A stretch of 11,818 nucleotides of DNA from Acidocella sp. (lineage in GTDB: Bacteria > Pseudomonadota > Alphaproteobacteria > Acetobacterales > Acetobacteraceae). The position numbers and the translations under genes were made by a program. Under the pieces are notes generated by a model, which did no database searches, was not told the origin of the DNA, and was given only the letters and a program-made list of their open reading frames with translations. Of the stretch, positions 4,941 through 11,734 are shown piece by piece. Position 1 is the first letter of the stretch. Every line of letters begins with the position of its first letter. The stretch spans positions 1 through 11,818 of the forward strand of contig JAQNCU010000057.1 of the NCBI GenBank assembly GCA_029077775.1. Reading direction: 5' to 3'.

Positions 4941-6575
4941 ATGAATACCCGAAAGATATTTGCACCAAAGTACGTTTTTCCGGTCCTTGCCGTAGCATGT
5001 ACGCTGCTGGCTGCTCCCGATGCTTTTGCGCAAACTGTAACCCATTCCGGCGCTCAATTTGACGGCTTGTTGAAATTGATTCAGCAGAATTCGGCCCTTT
5101 GGAATGGCCGCCTTCTTGGTTATGCTGAAAAGCTGTTTTGGTCGCTGGCCACGATACAGCTTGTCATGACGTTCATGCCCTTAGCGATCCGGCAGGCTGA
5201 TATAGGTGAAATCGTTCACGAGCTCATCAAATACTCGCTTGTGATTGGTTTCTTTTATGAAATTCTCACACGATCAACCTATTGGGCTAGCGCAGTTGTT
5301 CAGTCATTTCGAGACGCGGGTGGTATCGCAATCGGTCAATCGTCGGCCTTGCAGCCGAGCGACGTGTTCATGTTGGCGGTTAAATTCGCCAATACCATAG
5401 GCAACGTAAGCACGCTGAATCCGCTGGTCGGCGTTTCAATCGGTCTGGCAAGCATATGCGTCCTTCTTTGCTTTGCTTTCATCGCAGCATTTATGGCTGT
5501 GACCCTCATAGAGTCTTACATCGTTGTCAATGCATCGGTTCTTCTTCTGGGTTTTGGTGGAAGTCAGTGGACCCGCGAATACGCTATGGCAATGCCCCGC
5601 TATGCAGTGGCAGTTGGGGCAAAGCTCTTTGTGCTGACGCTGCTTGTTGGATTGATCTCCCAATCCGCGACCGCTTGGGAAAAAGCCTATACGCACACTG
5701 ATAACGCTTCGATGTGGACGATGGTGGGTTTGGCCTTCACGTGCGCCTACCTCACCAAGACTATTCCCGATCTTATTCAGGGGCTGATTTCCGGAATCTC
5801 CGTTGGTGGCGGCGGCACAATTGGCGGTATGGCTGCGGGCGCGGCTGCCGGAGCGGCCATTGCCACGGGTGGCGTCGGTGGCATCGCCGCCGGGGCGGCC
5901 AACTTCGCAGGCGGGGCCGCTGGCTCGGCGGGGGGATCTGCGGCGGGCGGCGGTCTCGCGGGCCTGATTGATTCCGCCGTCATGGGCGGCACCAAGGCTG
6001 CCGGGGTGATGGGTGGCGGGTCCAGTGGGCCAAGCGCCGCAAGCACGATCTCGCCGCGCGTGGGCGGGGCGGCAAGTGCCGCCAAGCTAATGAACGGCAC
6101 GGCCAGCACCGGGGCATCGTCGCCGGTTGGCCGGGCCTCGACCGGGGGCGGCGGTCAGGCCAGCGCATCAACCCCGGCGCAAAACGGCTCCGCAGGCCCG
6201 GCTTCGAGCACGTCTGGCGGCGAGGGCGGGGACGGGGACGGGGCGGCCAGTGGCTCCGGCGGGCCGGAAACGGCCTCCACGGCCCCCAGCGGGGCCGCTG
6301 GTGGCGCACCTGCCAGCGGCTCCGATCTACAGCCAGGTCAAACGGCCTCGTCATCCTCGCGCGGTATGACGCCGGGGCGCGCTACACATATCGGCTTGGC
6401 AGGGGCTGTACGGACGGCGGGCGTTCTTGCCTCGATCTCCGTTCCGGGCATGGAGGGTGCGCATGGCATTTCTGTCGGCACCCCGCCGACAGCACCCTCG
6501 GAGGCCGCGAAAGACACCTTGCCTAGTGGCCCGGGCAATGAAAACGTGATCCAACCAGCCAAGGACAAGCCATGA
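4941..6575 (+). CDS. trbL: P-type conjugative transfer protein TrbL
   Basis: TrbL is the VirB6-like polytopic inner-membrane channel component of the IncP-type secretion system. The 544-residue product begins with a signal-like segment (FPVLAVACTLLAAPDAFA, cut near residue 30). The conserved region LLKLIQQNSALWNGRLLGYA follows at 43-62. Membrane segments are seen at about 65-83, 95-110, 163-190, 192-206, 221-240 and 258-272. IPDLIQGLISGISVGGGG (275-292) marks the end of the TrbL domain. Residues from about 290 to 544 are a long Gly/Ala/Ser-rich low-complexity tail with high GC, a common but variable TrbL trait. It starts 12 bases after the trbK-like stop, with GAGGAT in between. Its last four bases overlap the next gene (ATGA at 6572-6575). 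Confidence 0.94.
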   Translation: MNTRKIFAPKYVFPVLAVACTLLAAPDAFAQTVTHSGAQFDGLLKLIQQNSALWNGRLLGYAEKLFWSLATIQLVMTFMPLAIRQADIGEIVHELIKYSLVIGFFYEILTRSTYWASAVVQSFRDAGGIAIGQSSALQPSDVFMLAVKFANTIGNVSTLNPLVGVSIGLASICVLLCFAFIAAFMAVTLIESYIVVNASVLLLGFGGSQWTREYAMAMPRYAVAVGAKLFVLTLLVGLISQSATAWEKAYTHTDNASMWTMVGLAFTCAYLTKTIPDLIQGLISGISVGGGGTIGGMAAGAAAGAAIATGGVGGIAAGAANFAGGAAGSAGGSAAGGGLAGLIDSAVMGGTKAAGVMGGGSSGPSAASTISPRVGGAASAAKLMNGTASTGASSPVGRASTGGGGQASASTPAQNGSAGPASSTSGGEGGDGDGAASGSGGPETASTAPSGAAGGAPASGSDLQPGQTASSSSRGMTPGRATHIGLAGAVRTAGVLASISVPGMEGAHGISVGTPPTAPSEAAKDTLPSGPGNENVIQPAKDKP

Positions 6576-6862
6576 CTAATCTTCTTCAGTATCTGCAAAC
6601 CATGTTTGTTTTTACGGTTCTCTGCACCGCCTTTGTATTCGGGGCCTACTGGTTGTGCCAGCGGCTGCGCGCGCGGGGTCACGGCCCGAAGCTGGACGCC
6701 GTTGCCGGGTGGCATGACCGCATGTCCTACAAAGGTGCGCTTCATTCGTTGGAGGCGTTGCGGGCGTTACACAACTTGCCGTTCTACGGCTCACGACAAC
6801 AGCGCGAAACCATCGACATGATGATTGTGAGGATTCAGCAGCGTTCCGGCACTGAACGGTAA
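6572..6862 (+). CDS. Small single-pass membrane protein, last gene of the trb operon
   Basis: I do not recognise a named family. The 96 residues comprise one N-terminal membrane segment (about residues 8-28, LQTMFVFTVLCTAFVFGAYW), a basic stretch (RLRARGHGPK) that would stay in the cytoplasm, and a helical soluble domain rich in His and Arg (WHDRMSYKGALHSLEALRAL). The basic flank after the segment suggests N-out, C-in topology. It overlaps trbL by ATGA and has AAGGA at 6561-6565. It takes the position that trbM has in RP4 but does not look like TrbM. The operon terminator follows 21 bases after the stop, so a role linked to TrbL is likely. Confidence 0.75.
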   Translation: MTNLLQYLQTMFVFTVLCTAFVFGAYWLCQRLRARGHGPKLDAVAGWHDRMSYKGALHSLEALRALHNLPFYGSRQQRETIDMMIVRIQQRSGTER

Positions 6863-6883
6863 CATCCCCCCAAGAAAGCCACG

Positions 6884-6911
6884 AAAAGCCCGCTCAGCGG
6901 GCTTTTCTTTT
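6884..6911 (+). terminator. Rho-independent terminator of the trb operon
   Basis: A 10-bp stem AAAAGCCCGC (6884-6893) pairs with GCGGGCTTTT (6897-6906) around the loop TCA, followed by CTTTT. It lies 21 bases after the last trb-operon stop. The A-run on the other side lets it also act leftward, so it may separate the operon from the replication region in both directions. Confidence 0.9.
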
Positions 6912-6959
6912 GCCGGCACCTTCTTCGCCCCCAAAGCCGCCCCTGAGCCCCTCTGTGGC

Positions 6960-7225
6960 GTTTAGGTGGCTCTATTGTCCCAATCCCTTTCATTTTGGTG
7001 CCTTTCAAACTGAGGCCGAAGGCCGATCCGCGAGCGATGGGCTGCGCCTTCAAGGCGCAGCGCTTCGCGCGCATTATGGATTTTCTATGGAAAATCATGG
7101 ATCAGCTTTCCAAACAGCCCGCAAAGCCATGCTCCGCCTAGCTTTTCCGGATCGGGCCGGGGAAAGTTACCGTGGGGGTTGGGGAAAGATACCGTGGGGG
7201 TCGGGGAGAGTTACCGTGGGGGGGA
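6960..7225. other. oriV: Candidate replication origin (oriV) of IncQ type
   Basis: This segment between the trb terminator and the 3' end of repC is hairpin-dense. It contains GGCC-GAA-GGCC at 7014-7024, a near-perfect palindrome GCTGCGCCTT-C-AAGGCGCAGC at 7041-7061, and an AT-rich hairpin GATTTTC-TATG-GAAAATC at 7079-7096. Three 22-bp iterons follow at 7159-7224. IncQ origins combine iterons bound by RepC, an AT-rich opening region, and hairpin single-strand initiation sites used by RepB primase. Here repC is immediately adjacent. The assignment rests on layout; I could not compare it base by base with a known oriV. Confidence 0.55.
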
Positions 7226-8043
7226 GGCCGCCTAATTTCCCATTTCCCCTTGGCGTACTCATCCACTTTCCATCCTACGGCGGTAAGCTCGGCCAGCGCC
7301 CTGCGGGCCGTCTGACGACGTTTCTTCATGGCCTCGGTGCTGGCGTCATCAGGCCAGACGTAACTGCAAAGCGTGTCCAGTTCCACACGCCGGGCCTTGC
7401 CAGGGTCGATCCAACCGCAAAGGCGTTGGTGAATAAGGCGGGCTGGGTCGGTCTGCAACGCCCGAACTTCGTCCATATTGATGCGGACGTGCTGCCTACC
7501 ACCCATGACGGCTTGGGCAATTAATGGGTTCAGAGCCACGTACAGTTTGCCGTCCTGCTCATCACTGACATACTCGGATAGCAAGCGAAAACCCTGACGT
7601 TTTTTGCCGTTCTGGGCGATAATGGAAACCTTCCAGAGCCGTTCGATGCAGTCGCGCACAGGCTTGGTGTCGTCGATGTTGGCATAACCAATTTCACGGC
7701 TCAACGCCCGATAGCTGCCTTTAACCACCATTGCATTCTGTTGGACAGCTTCCCACTTGGGTTCAAGGAGTAGCCGAAGCTGTTGGCCGTCTCCGGTCCG
7801 AGGCTCGGGTGACAAAACAAGACCAGATGGACCAGCCATTGCCACCAGTCCTTGCAAAATGCGCAAATCGTCCGCGCCCAGCGGCTCTGGCCCGCTGAAC
7901 TCAATGCGCTTACCATCGCCGTAGTCATACACAACGTCCAGCTTTCCGCGCTTGCGCTCACCACGCTTAAGACTGCGGAACAATCCGGGCGCTAGACAAT
8001 GACCGGGGTCATGGCGTGCATGGGTCAGTTCATGCGCACCCAC
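7138..8043 (-). CDS. repC: IncQ-type replication initiator RepC
   Basis: RepC binds the oriV iterons and opens the origin. The 301-residue product follows RSF1010 RepC (283 residues, from memory) almost throughout. Recognisable blocks are ARHDPGHCLAPGLFRSLKRG (9-28), FSGPEPLGADDLRILQGLVA (48-67), DCIERLWKVSIIAQNGKKRQ, YVALNPLIAQAVMGG and LIHQRLCGWIDPGK. I chose GTG 8043: AAGAAGG at 8050-8056 gives a six-base spacing, and homology begins just after. In-frame sequence further upstream, to 8196, only shadows repA. The gene overlaps the repA end by 14 bases, so translation is coupled. After WEIRRP, where RSF1010 RepC nearly ends, a proline-rich tail of about 28 residues is encoded by the iterons; it may be non-essential read-on. 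Confidence 0.94.
   Translation of the reverse strand: MGAHELTHARHDPGHCLAPGLFRSLKRGERKRGKLDVVYDYGDGKRIEFSGPEPLGADDLRILQGLVAMAGPSGLVLSPEPRTGDGQQLRLLLEPKWEAVQQNAMVVKGSYRALSREIGYANIDDTKPVRDCIERLWKVSIIAQNGKKRQGFRLLSEYVSDEQDGKLYVALNPLIAQAVMGGRQHVRINMDEVRALQTDPARLIHQRLCGWIDPGKARRVELDTLCSYVWPDDASTEAMKKRRQTARRALAELTAVGWKVDEYAKGKWEIRRPPPHGNSPRPPRYLSPTPTVTFPGPIRKS
7159..7224 (+). repeat. Three 22-bp iterons inside the 3' end of repC
   Basis: The units at 7159-7180, 7181-7202 and 7203-7224 are GGGGAAAGTTACCGTGGGGG + TT, GGGGAAAGATACCGTGGGGG + TC, and GGGGAGAGTTACCGTGGGGG + GG. They differ at one or two core bases. The 22-bp period equals the iteron length known for some IncQ plasmids and fits a RepC-type initiator. 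The copies lie within the repC reading frame. Because 22 is not a multiple of 3, each is translated in a different frame. Confidence 0.88.
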
Positions 8044-8896
8044 GCCACACCTTCTTGTTACTCTCTTGCCTGGCTTCCACAAGCTCAACGGGCAACAGCA
8101 CGCCGCCGCCCTGTCGCGAATACCAGCGATCAAGCGGCGTAGCGTCATAGTTCTGCTTGGAAACCCCGAACCGTACAAAATGGCCGCGGCGGTCATTGCC
8201 TATAGGCTGTCGGTCATAGGGGTGGTCGCTCAGACATTCGGCCTCTTTCTCGGTCATTTTTGCGACGAAACCGCACCACCGGGCATTGTCGATCAGAGCG
8301 GATGCGCCCCGTGCTGCCTGTTGTTGGTCGGTTTGAAATTCTCGGGCGCTCCCTTTGCTGACGTGATGCAAGTACAGGATTGATGCTCCGGTGCTGGCAG
8401 CGACGTGTTCCAGTGTGCCGACAAGTCGGGCCATATCACCGTTGCTGTTCTCGTCTAAACAGTGGATGCGGCTTAGAGTGTCCAGCACGATCAGCCGGGC
8501 ATCGCCGCAGAATTCGATGACGCGGGCAAGGTGCCGATTGTCCATTACGTTCATGCGCTGCCCCATGATCGGCTCAAGCGTCAGGTTTTCCGTAATGGCT
8601 TCACGCGCCTGCTGGTTCAGGTGCTTGCCGATGGCATGAATCCGACACATGAGCGCAGGCGGCGGGTCTTCTCCGGCCAGATAGACCACGCGGCCAGTAT
8701 GCGCAGGGGTGAGCCCCACGAGATCGCCTCCGGCAACGCTGCACGCGATGGACATTGCCGCTTCCAATGCCCAAAAGCTCTTACCCGTGGCTCCGGGAGC
8801 TACAAGCGCTCCGACTGTTCCTGCGAGAAAGCCGGGCCATATGAAGTCCAGTACGGGCGGCTCGTTCTCGAACGCCGCCCGTAAGTCAATCGCCAC
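8030..8896 (-). CDS. repA: IncQ-type replicative helicase RepA
   Basis: A hexameric RecA-fold helicase that unwinds the origin for IncQ replication. The 288-residue protein parallels RSF1010 RepA (279). It has AGTVGALVAPGATGKSFWAL (25-44) with the Walker A residues Gly38-Lys39-Ser40, VVYLAGEDPP (70-79), and Walker B LIVLDTLSRIH (135-145) with Asp139. LYLHHVSKG (174-182) is followed by the QQQAARGASALIDNARW block and HFVRFGVSKQNY (239-250). The start is GTG 8896, preceded by AAGGGCGTGAACC. It begins three bases after the alpA stop and overlaps repC, so alpA-repA-repC form one translational unit. The RSF1010-like N-terminal domain is slightly shorter. No repB primase follows. Confidence 0.94.
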   Translation of the reverse strand: MAIDLRAAFENEPPVLDFIWPGFLAGTVGALVAPGATGKSFWALEAAMSIACSVAGGDLVGLTPAHTGRVVYLAGEDPPPALMCRIHAIGKHLNQQAREAITENLTLEPIMGQRMNVMDNRHLARVIEFCGDARLIVLDTLSRIHCLDENSNGDMARLVGTLEHVAASTGASILYLHHVSKGSAREFQTDQQQAARGASALIDNARWCGFVAKMTEKEAECLSDHPYDRQPIGNDRRGHFVRFGVSKQNYDATPLDRWYSRQGGGVLLPVELVEARQESNKKVWRGCA

Positions 8897-8899
8897 GGT

Positions 8900-9124
8900 T
8901 CACGCCCTTGAGCCGGGGCAAAAGGCTTGAATGTTCGACGACTTACGGGCTTCAATCCAGTCCTCAATCTCGGCCAAATCCCAAGCAACATTTCGGCTGG
9001 TGAGCACGATCCGGCGAGGAAATTCCCCCCGTTGCTCCATGTTGAAAATCGTGCGCTCAGCCAACGGGATCATTGCATGAAGCTGGCGGCGGTTGATGAG
9101 AGTTCTGTTCGTCGGTACGTGCAT
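8900..9124 (-). CDS. alpA: AlpA-family helix-turn-helix regulator
   Basis: A 74-residue AlpA/MerR-like winged-helix DNA-binding protein. TLINRRQLHAMIPLAERTIF (8-27) is the helix-turn-helix, followed by NMEQRGEFPRRIVLTSRNVA and WDLAEIEDWIEARK (48-61). These are the typical AlpA blocks (RGEFPxxxxL, VxWxxxEVxxWI). I chose ATG 9124 because AGGAGG sits just upstream (9133-9138), although the frame is open to 9187. AlpA proteins act as integrase activators or excisionase-like factors in P4-type islands and also as plasmid replication regulators. Being first in the operon with repA-repC, it probably controls this promoter and may link excision with replication. Confidence 0.86.
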   Translation of the reverse strand: MHVPTNRTLINRRQLHAMIPLAERTIFNMEQRGEFPRRIVLTSRNVAWDLAEIEDWIEARKSSNIQAFCPGSRA

Positions 9125-9216
9125 ACTTTGGCCTCCTTCAGCATTTGCGAACATGTGCTTGATGGTGCCCTGCGATGCCGATTGCATCGACCGATTAATT
9201 GGCTAAAATGGTTGAC
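9125..9216. promoter_or_regulatory. Divergent control region between alpA-rep operon and the HTH gene
   Basis: The 92 bases hold the alpA ribosome site (AGGAGG on the minus strand at 9133-9138) and, rightward, TTGCAT at 9182-9187 with TAAAAT at 9204-9209, 16 bases apart. An ATTAAT-centred imperfect palindrome, CCGATTAATTGG, at 9191-9202 lies in the spacer and is a candidate operator. The leftward promoter was not identified. Confidence 0.45.
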
Positions 9217-10221
9217 ATGAAGAATTTTCCCGTCATCCGAATCTGGGAGGGGTGTGATCCAACTGTCGCGGAAGCCATCAGGCAGTTTCAGGATCGCTGG
9301 CGACCGTACTCCGCAGCCTCGCGGGGCAAGCGCATCGACCGTCTGATACAGGAACTCATTGATCCTGCTGTTGCCAGATACGCGGCATCGCTTCCACAAC
9401 GGTATTTGAGCTACATTCCCGGCGCTGGCGGCGTCGTGACCCTCAGTGACACCGTTCGCTTAGTAGGACTTAATTCTATGGTTCGCCTGCAACGCCAGTT
9501 GCTGCGAGCGTTCGTCTCAACACAGGCCGAAGAAGCCACGAGAGATCAACGATTTGTCGCGACACTCGAAACATTGTTGGACTTGATTCGAGCGTGTGCC
9601 CGCAAGCCGCCCTTGAAGGCCAAAGTACGCGACACGCGCTTGAACGGCAGGCGCGCGCAAGAATTCTGCCGCCTTTGTGGCGCACCCGTTGAACTGACTG
9701 CTTTTGCAGTTGGGAACGACAACACCAAGCGAGATGATCCGGGTGATGTGTTGCGCCTAAGCAGTGTGTACTGCACAGACCATCGCCCCCAATTGCCGAA
9801 CGGCGAATGGAATCCTGCTTATCGAAAGGCAAAACGGGCACTCGCGCAATTCGACATGGAGTTAGCCAGACTCACCAAACAATCGGGGAACTGGAAAAAA
9901 GTCGAAGCGCAGTCTGGCGATCCGCTAGTTGATAGCTACATCTATCACTATGTTCGCAAACACTATCTCCGACCCGGAGATGAAGCAGAGCTTCGGGACC
10001 ATGCGCGAAGCATGGCAGACGGAAAGCTGTCGGATCGCAAAAAGCAAATGGTCATGCTGGAACGATACGGCGTTAGCCAATCGGACGCCGCACGAAGGCT
10101 GGGCGTCGAGCGCCAAGCCGTATCCAAGGCTCTGGCCGCGCTCCCATCCGAATTCCGACAACTGCCCAACCTCTTCGGTTTCCCTGCCTATTTTTTGGCG
10201 TCAACCAAAGTGGTCAATTAG
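9208..10221 (+). CDS. Putative DNA-binding protein with CxxC/CxxH motif and C-terminal HTH
   Basis: I do not recognise a named family. The protein has 337 residues from ATG 9208; TTG 9199 and ATG 9217 are alternative starts, and none has a ribosome site. Numbered from TTG 9199, the N-terminal 150 residues are helical and Arg-rich. FCRLCGAP (156-163) with Cys157/Cys160 and YCTDHRP (191-197) with Cys192/His195 form a likely zinc site (CxxC-31-CxxH). The final part has a clear helix-turn-helix, GVSQSDAARRLGVERQAVSK (291-310), after SDRKKQMVMLERY. It is divergent from alpA-repA-repC and convergent with the integrase, leaving five bases between stops. A role as regulator of replication, excision or incompatibility is an inference from context. 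Confidence 0.8.
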   Translation: MVDMKNFPVIRIWEGCDPTVAEAIRQFQDRWRPYSAASRGKRIDRLIQELIDPAVARYAASLPQRYLSYIPGAGGVVTLSDTVRLVGLNSMVRLQRQLLRAFVSTQAEEATRDQRFVATLETLLDLIRACARKPPLKAKVRDTRLNGRRAQEFCRLCGAPVELTAFAVGNDNTKRDDPGDVLRLSSVYCTDHRPQLPNGEWNPAYRKAKRALAQFDMELARLTKQSGNWKKVEAQSGDPLVDSYIYHYVRKHYLRPGDEAELRDHARSMADGKLSDRKKQMVMLERYGVSQSDAARRLGVERQAVSKALAALPSEFRQLPNLFGFPAYFLASTKVVN

Positions 10222-10226
10222 ATCGA

Positions 10227-11432
10227 TCACTCCCCTGTCCGTGGCCGCTTCGTCCACTCGTCGATCATATCTGCCCAGTCTTGAAGCATTGCGGTGCGTT
10301 GCTCGCGGTACTCGGCCTTGTTATAGACAGCCCTCACGCCCCGCTGCTCGTGTGCAAGACACTTCTCGATCCAGTCGGTGTTGTAGCCTGCTTCGTGCAG
10401 CAACGTGCTGGCCGTTCGCCGCAGGTCATGAGGTCCGAATTTAGCGAGGGGCTTTCCCTCCTTTTGCGCAAGCCGGAACGTCAGCGTCAGCACTTGGTTG
10501 AGCGTGGCGCTGCTCATAGGCAAGTCTGAATCGTACCGTGACGGCAGCACGTACTCCGAACCGCCCGCGAAGGTTTTCAGGGCAATGAAAATATCCAGCG
10601 CCTGCCTCGACAGAAACACCAGATGCGGGTTGCGTCGCTTCATTCGCTCCTTTGGAATCGTCCAAAGGGCGTCGCTGAAATTGATCTCGCTCCACGTCGC
10701 GTTGGTCAACTCGCTCTTGCGAACCATTGTGAGCAACAGAAGCTTGGCCGCTGCTCTGATAGATGGTGTCGTGCCGATGCGTTCCATGTACTGGTACATC
10801 AGGCCGATTTCGTCGGGCGTCAGCGCCCGGTCGCGCGGCTCGAATTTGGCGATGCTTGTCGGGCGCACCAGTTCTGCCGGGTTCTCGACCTTCTGGCCGC
10901 GCTCGATGGCCCATCGATAGACCTGAAATACCACCTCGCGGGCGTGCACAGCCGTTGCGGGGGCACCCCGCTCCACGATGGCATCGGTCAGCGCGCGCAA
11001 GTCCTCGTGGGTGATCTCGGCCAGCTTTTGGTTGCCGAATTTCGGCTTCAGTTCGCGCTCGAACACTAAGCGGCGCATGTCGCGGGTTGAGTCGGCCATC
11101 TGGTAGCCGCGCAGCCACTTTTCCGCCCAAGCGCCAAACGTCTCCGCATCCTTGATGCGGACCTTGTCCCGCGCCTTCTCCTTCGCTGGCGACTTCCCGG
11201 CGGCGATCATCTTCTTGGCTTCGTTTAGCCGTTCACGGGCTTCCGCGAGGGTGATGCCGCCAACGCCGTAGCGGCCAAAGGTGACTGTCTCTTGCCTGCC
11301 GTGGATCGCGTAGTTGTAGCGGAATGAGATCGACCCGGCAGGCGTGACGGCCACGTAGAGGCCGTCGCGGTCATTCACCTTGTAGAGCTTATCCTGCGGC
11401 TTGAGATTGCGCAGCTTGGTATCGGTCAGCAC
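10227..11432 (-). CDS. P4/DUF4102-type tyrosine integrase
   Basis: A site-specific recombinase for integration and excision of the element, at guaA by context. The 401 residues start with the DUF4102 arm-binding domain (MLTDTKLRNLKPQDKLYKVN, LYVAVTPAGSISFRYNY, about 1-90). A core-binding domain follows (about 96-190), then the catalytic domain. The catalytic residues are Arg238 in TMVRKSEL, His335/Arg338 in GPHDLRRTAS, His361 in LAHEQ, and Tyr370 in VRAVYNKAEY, so the enzyme looks intact. The start is GTG 11432 with AAGGGGG just upstream. It is the element gene nearest guaA and reads away from it, the usual arrangement. A terminator in the intervening region would shield it from guaA transcription. 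Confidence 0.95.
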   Translation of the reverse strand: MLTDTKLRNLKPQDKLYKVNDRDGLYVAVTPAGSISFRYNYAIHGRQETVTFGRYGVGGITLAEARERLNEAKKMIAAGKSPAKEKARDKVRIKDAETFGAWAEKWLRGYQMADSTRDMRRLVFERELKPKFGNQKLAEITHEDLRALTDAIVERGAPATAVHAREVVFQVYRWAIERGQKVENPAELVRPTSIAKFEPRDRALTPDEIGLMYQYMERIGTTPSIRAAAKLLLLTMVRKSELTNATWSEINFSDALWTIPKERMKRRNPHLVFLSRQALDIFIALKTFAGGSEYVLPSRYDSDLPMSSATLNQVLTLTFRLAQKEGKPLAKFGPHDLRRTASTLLHEAGYNTDWIEKCLAHEQRGVRAVYNKAEYREQRTAMLQDWADMIDEWTKRPRTGE

Positions 11433-11457
11433 GACTTGCCCCCTTATTCAGCCTCAA

Positions 11458-11599
11458 ATACCATGATTTCACCACCCGTCATTTTGTCGATAAAACTCAA
11501 TAAAATCAGCTTGTTGTGTTGTTTTGATACCATGAGCGTCTGCTTCGGCCTTCATGGTATCAATGTCATTCCATGGCATTCAAAGCCATTGATACCATC
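11458..11599. repeat. Four ATACCAT repeats including a 12-bp inverted pair
   Basis: ATACCATGA occurs at 11458-11466 and 11527-11535, its reverse complement TCATGGTAT is at 11552-11560, and GATACCATC is at 11591-11599. The middle pair extends to a perfect 12-bp inverted repeat, TTGATACCATGA (11524-11535) and TCATGGTATCAA (11552-11563), with a 16-base spacer. The core resembles TTTGATACCACGAA in the tandem repeat at 614-635. Confidence 0.82.
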
Positions 11600-11604
11600 G
11601 ATTG

Positions 11605-11734
11605 TGCCATAAAAAAACAGTGCTTGGCGCTGCCAAAGGGTGCCAGACGATGCAAGGGGAAGACACAAAAAAACCCCTTTTTACAGGGGTTTATAGTTGA
11701 TTTTGTGCCAGTTGGTGCCAGCCTATGCCAGACG
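11605..11734 (+). repeat. TGCCA sites with 10-bp phasing next to guaA
   Basis: TGCCA starts at 11605, 11631, 11641, 11706, 11716 and 11726. The last three form tandem decamers (GTGCCAGTTG, GTGCCAGCCT, ATGCCAGACG), and 11631/11641 form another pair. TGCCAGACG occurs twice, at 11641-11649 and 11726-11734. The groups flank the terminator. They are candidate integrase arm sites. Confidence 0.78.
11667..11692 (-). terminator. Rho-independent terminator downstream of guaA
   Basis: AAACCCCT (11671-11678) pairs with AGGGGTTT (11685-11692) around a six-base loop. Read on the minus strand, the hairpin is followed by seven T (complement of A 11667-11673, partly in the stem). This suits termination of guaA transcription, which runs leftward toward the integrase. 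Confidence 0.82.

Noticed and set aside
5777..6369. Overlapping long frames on both strands in the trbL tail
   Set aside because: The Gly/Ala-coding GC-rich repeat-like sequence opens all frames. Only the trbL frame is continuous with recognisable membrane segments.
6910..7524. 204-residue open frame on the plus strand
   Set aside because: It runs antisense through the 3' half of repC and through the iterons and hairpins. Its residues show no family blocks, whereas the minus-strand RepC match is strong.
8044..8196. N-terminal extension of repC to a start at 8196
   Set aside because: The extra 51 codons lie wholly inside repA in another frame and read as Arg/Cys-rich sequence. GTG 8043 has a good ribosome site, and the RepC homology starts there.
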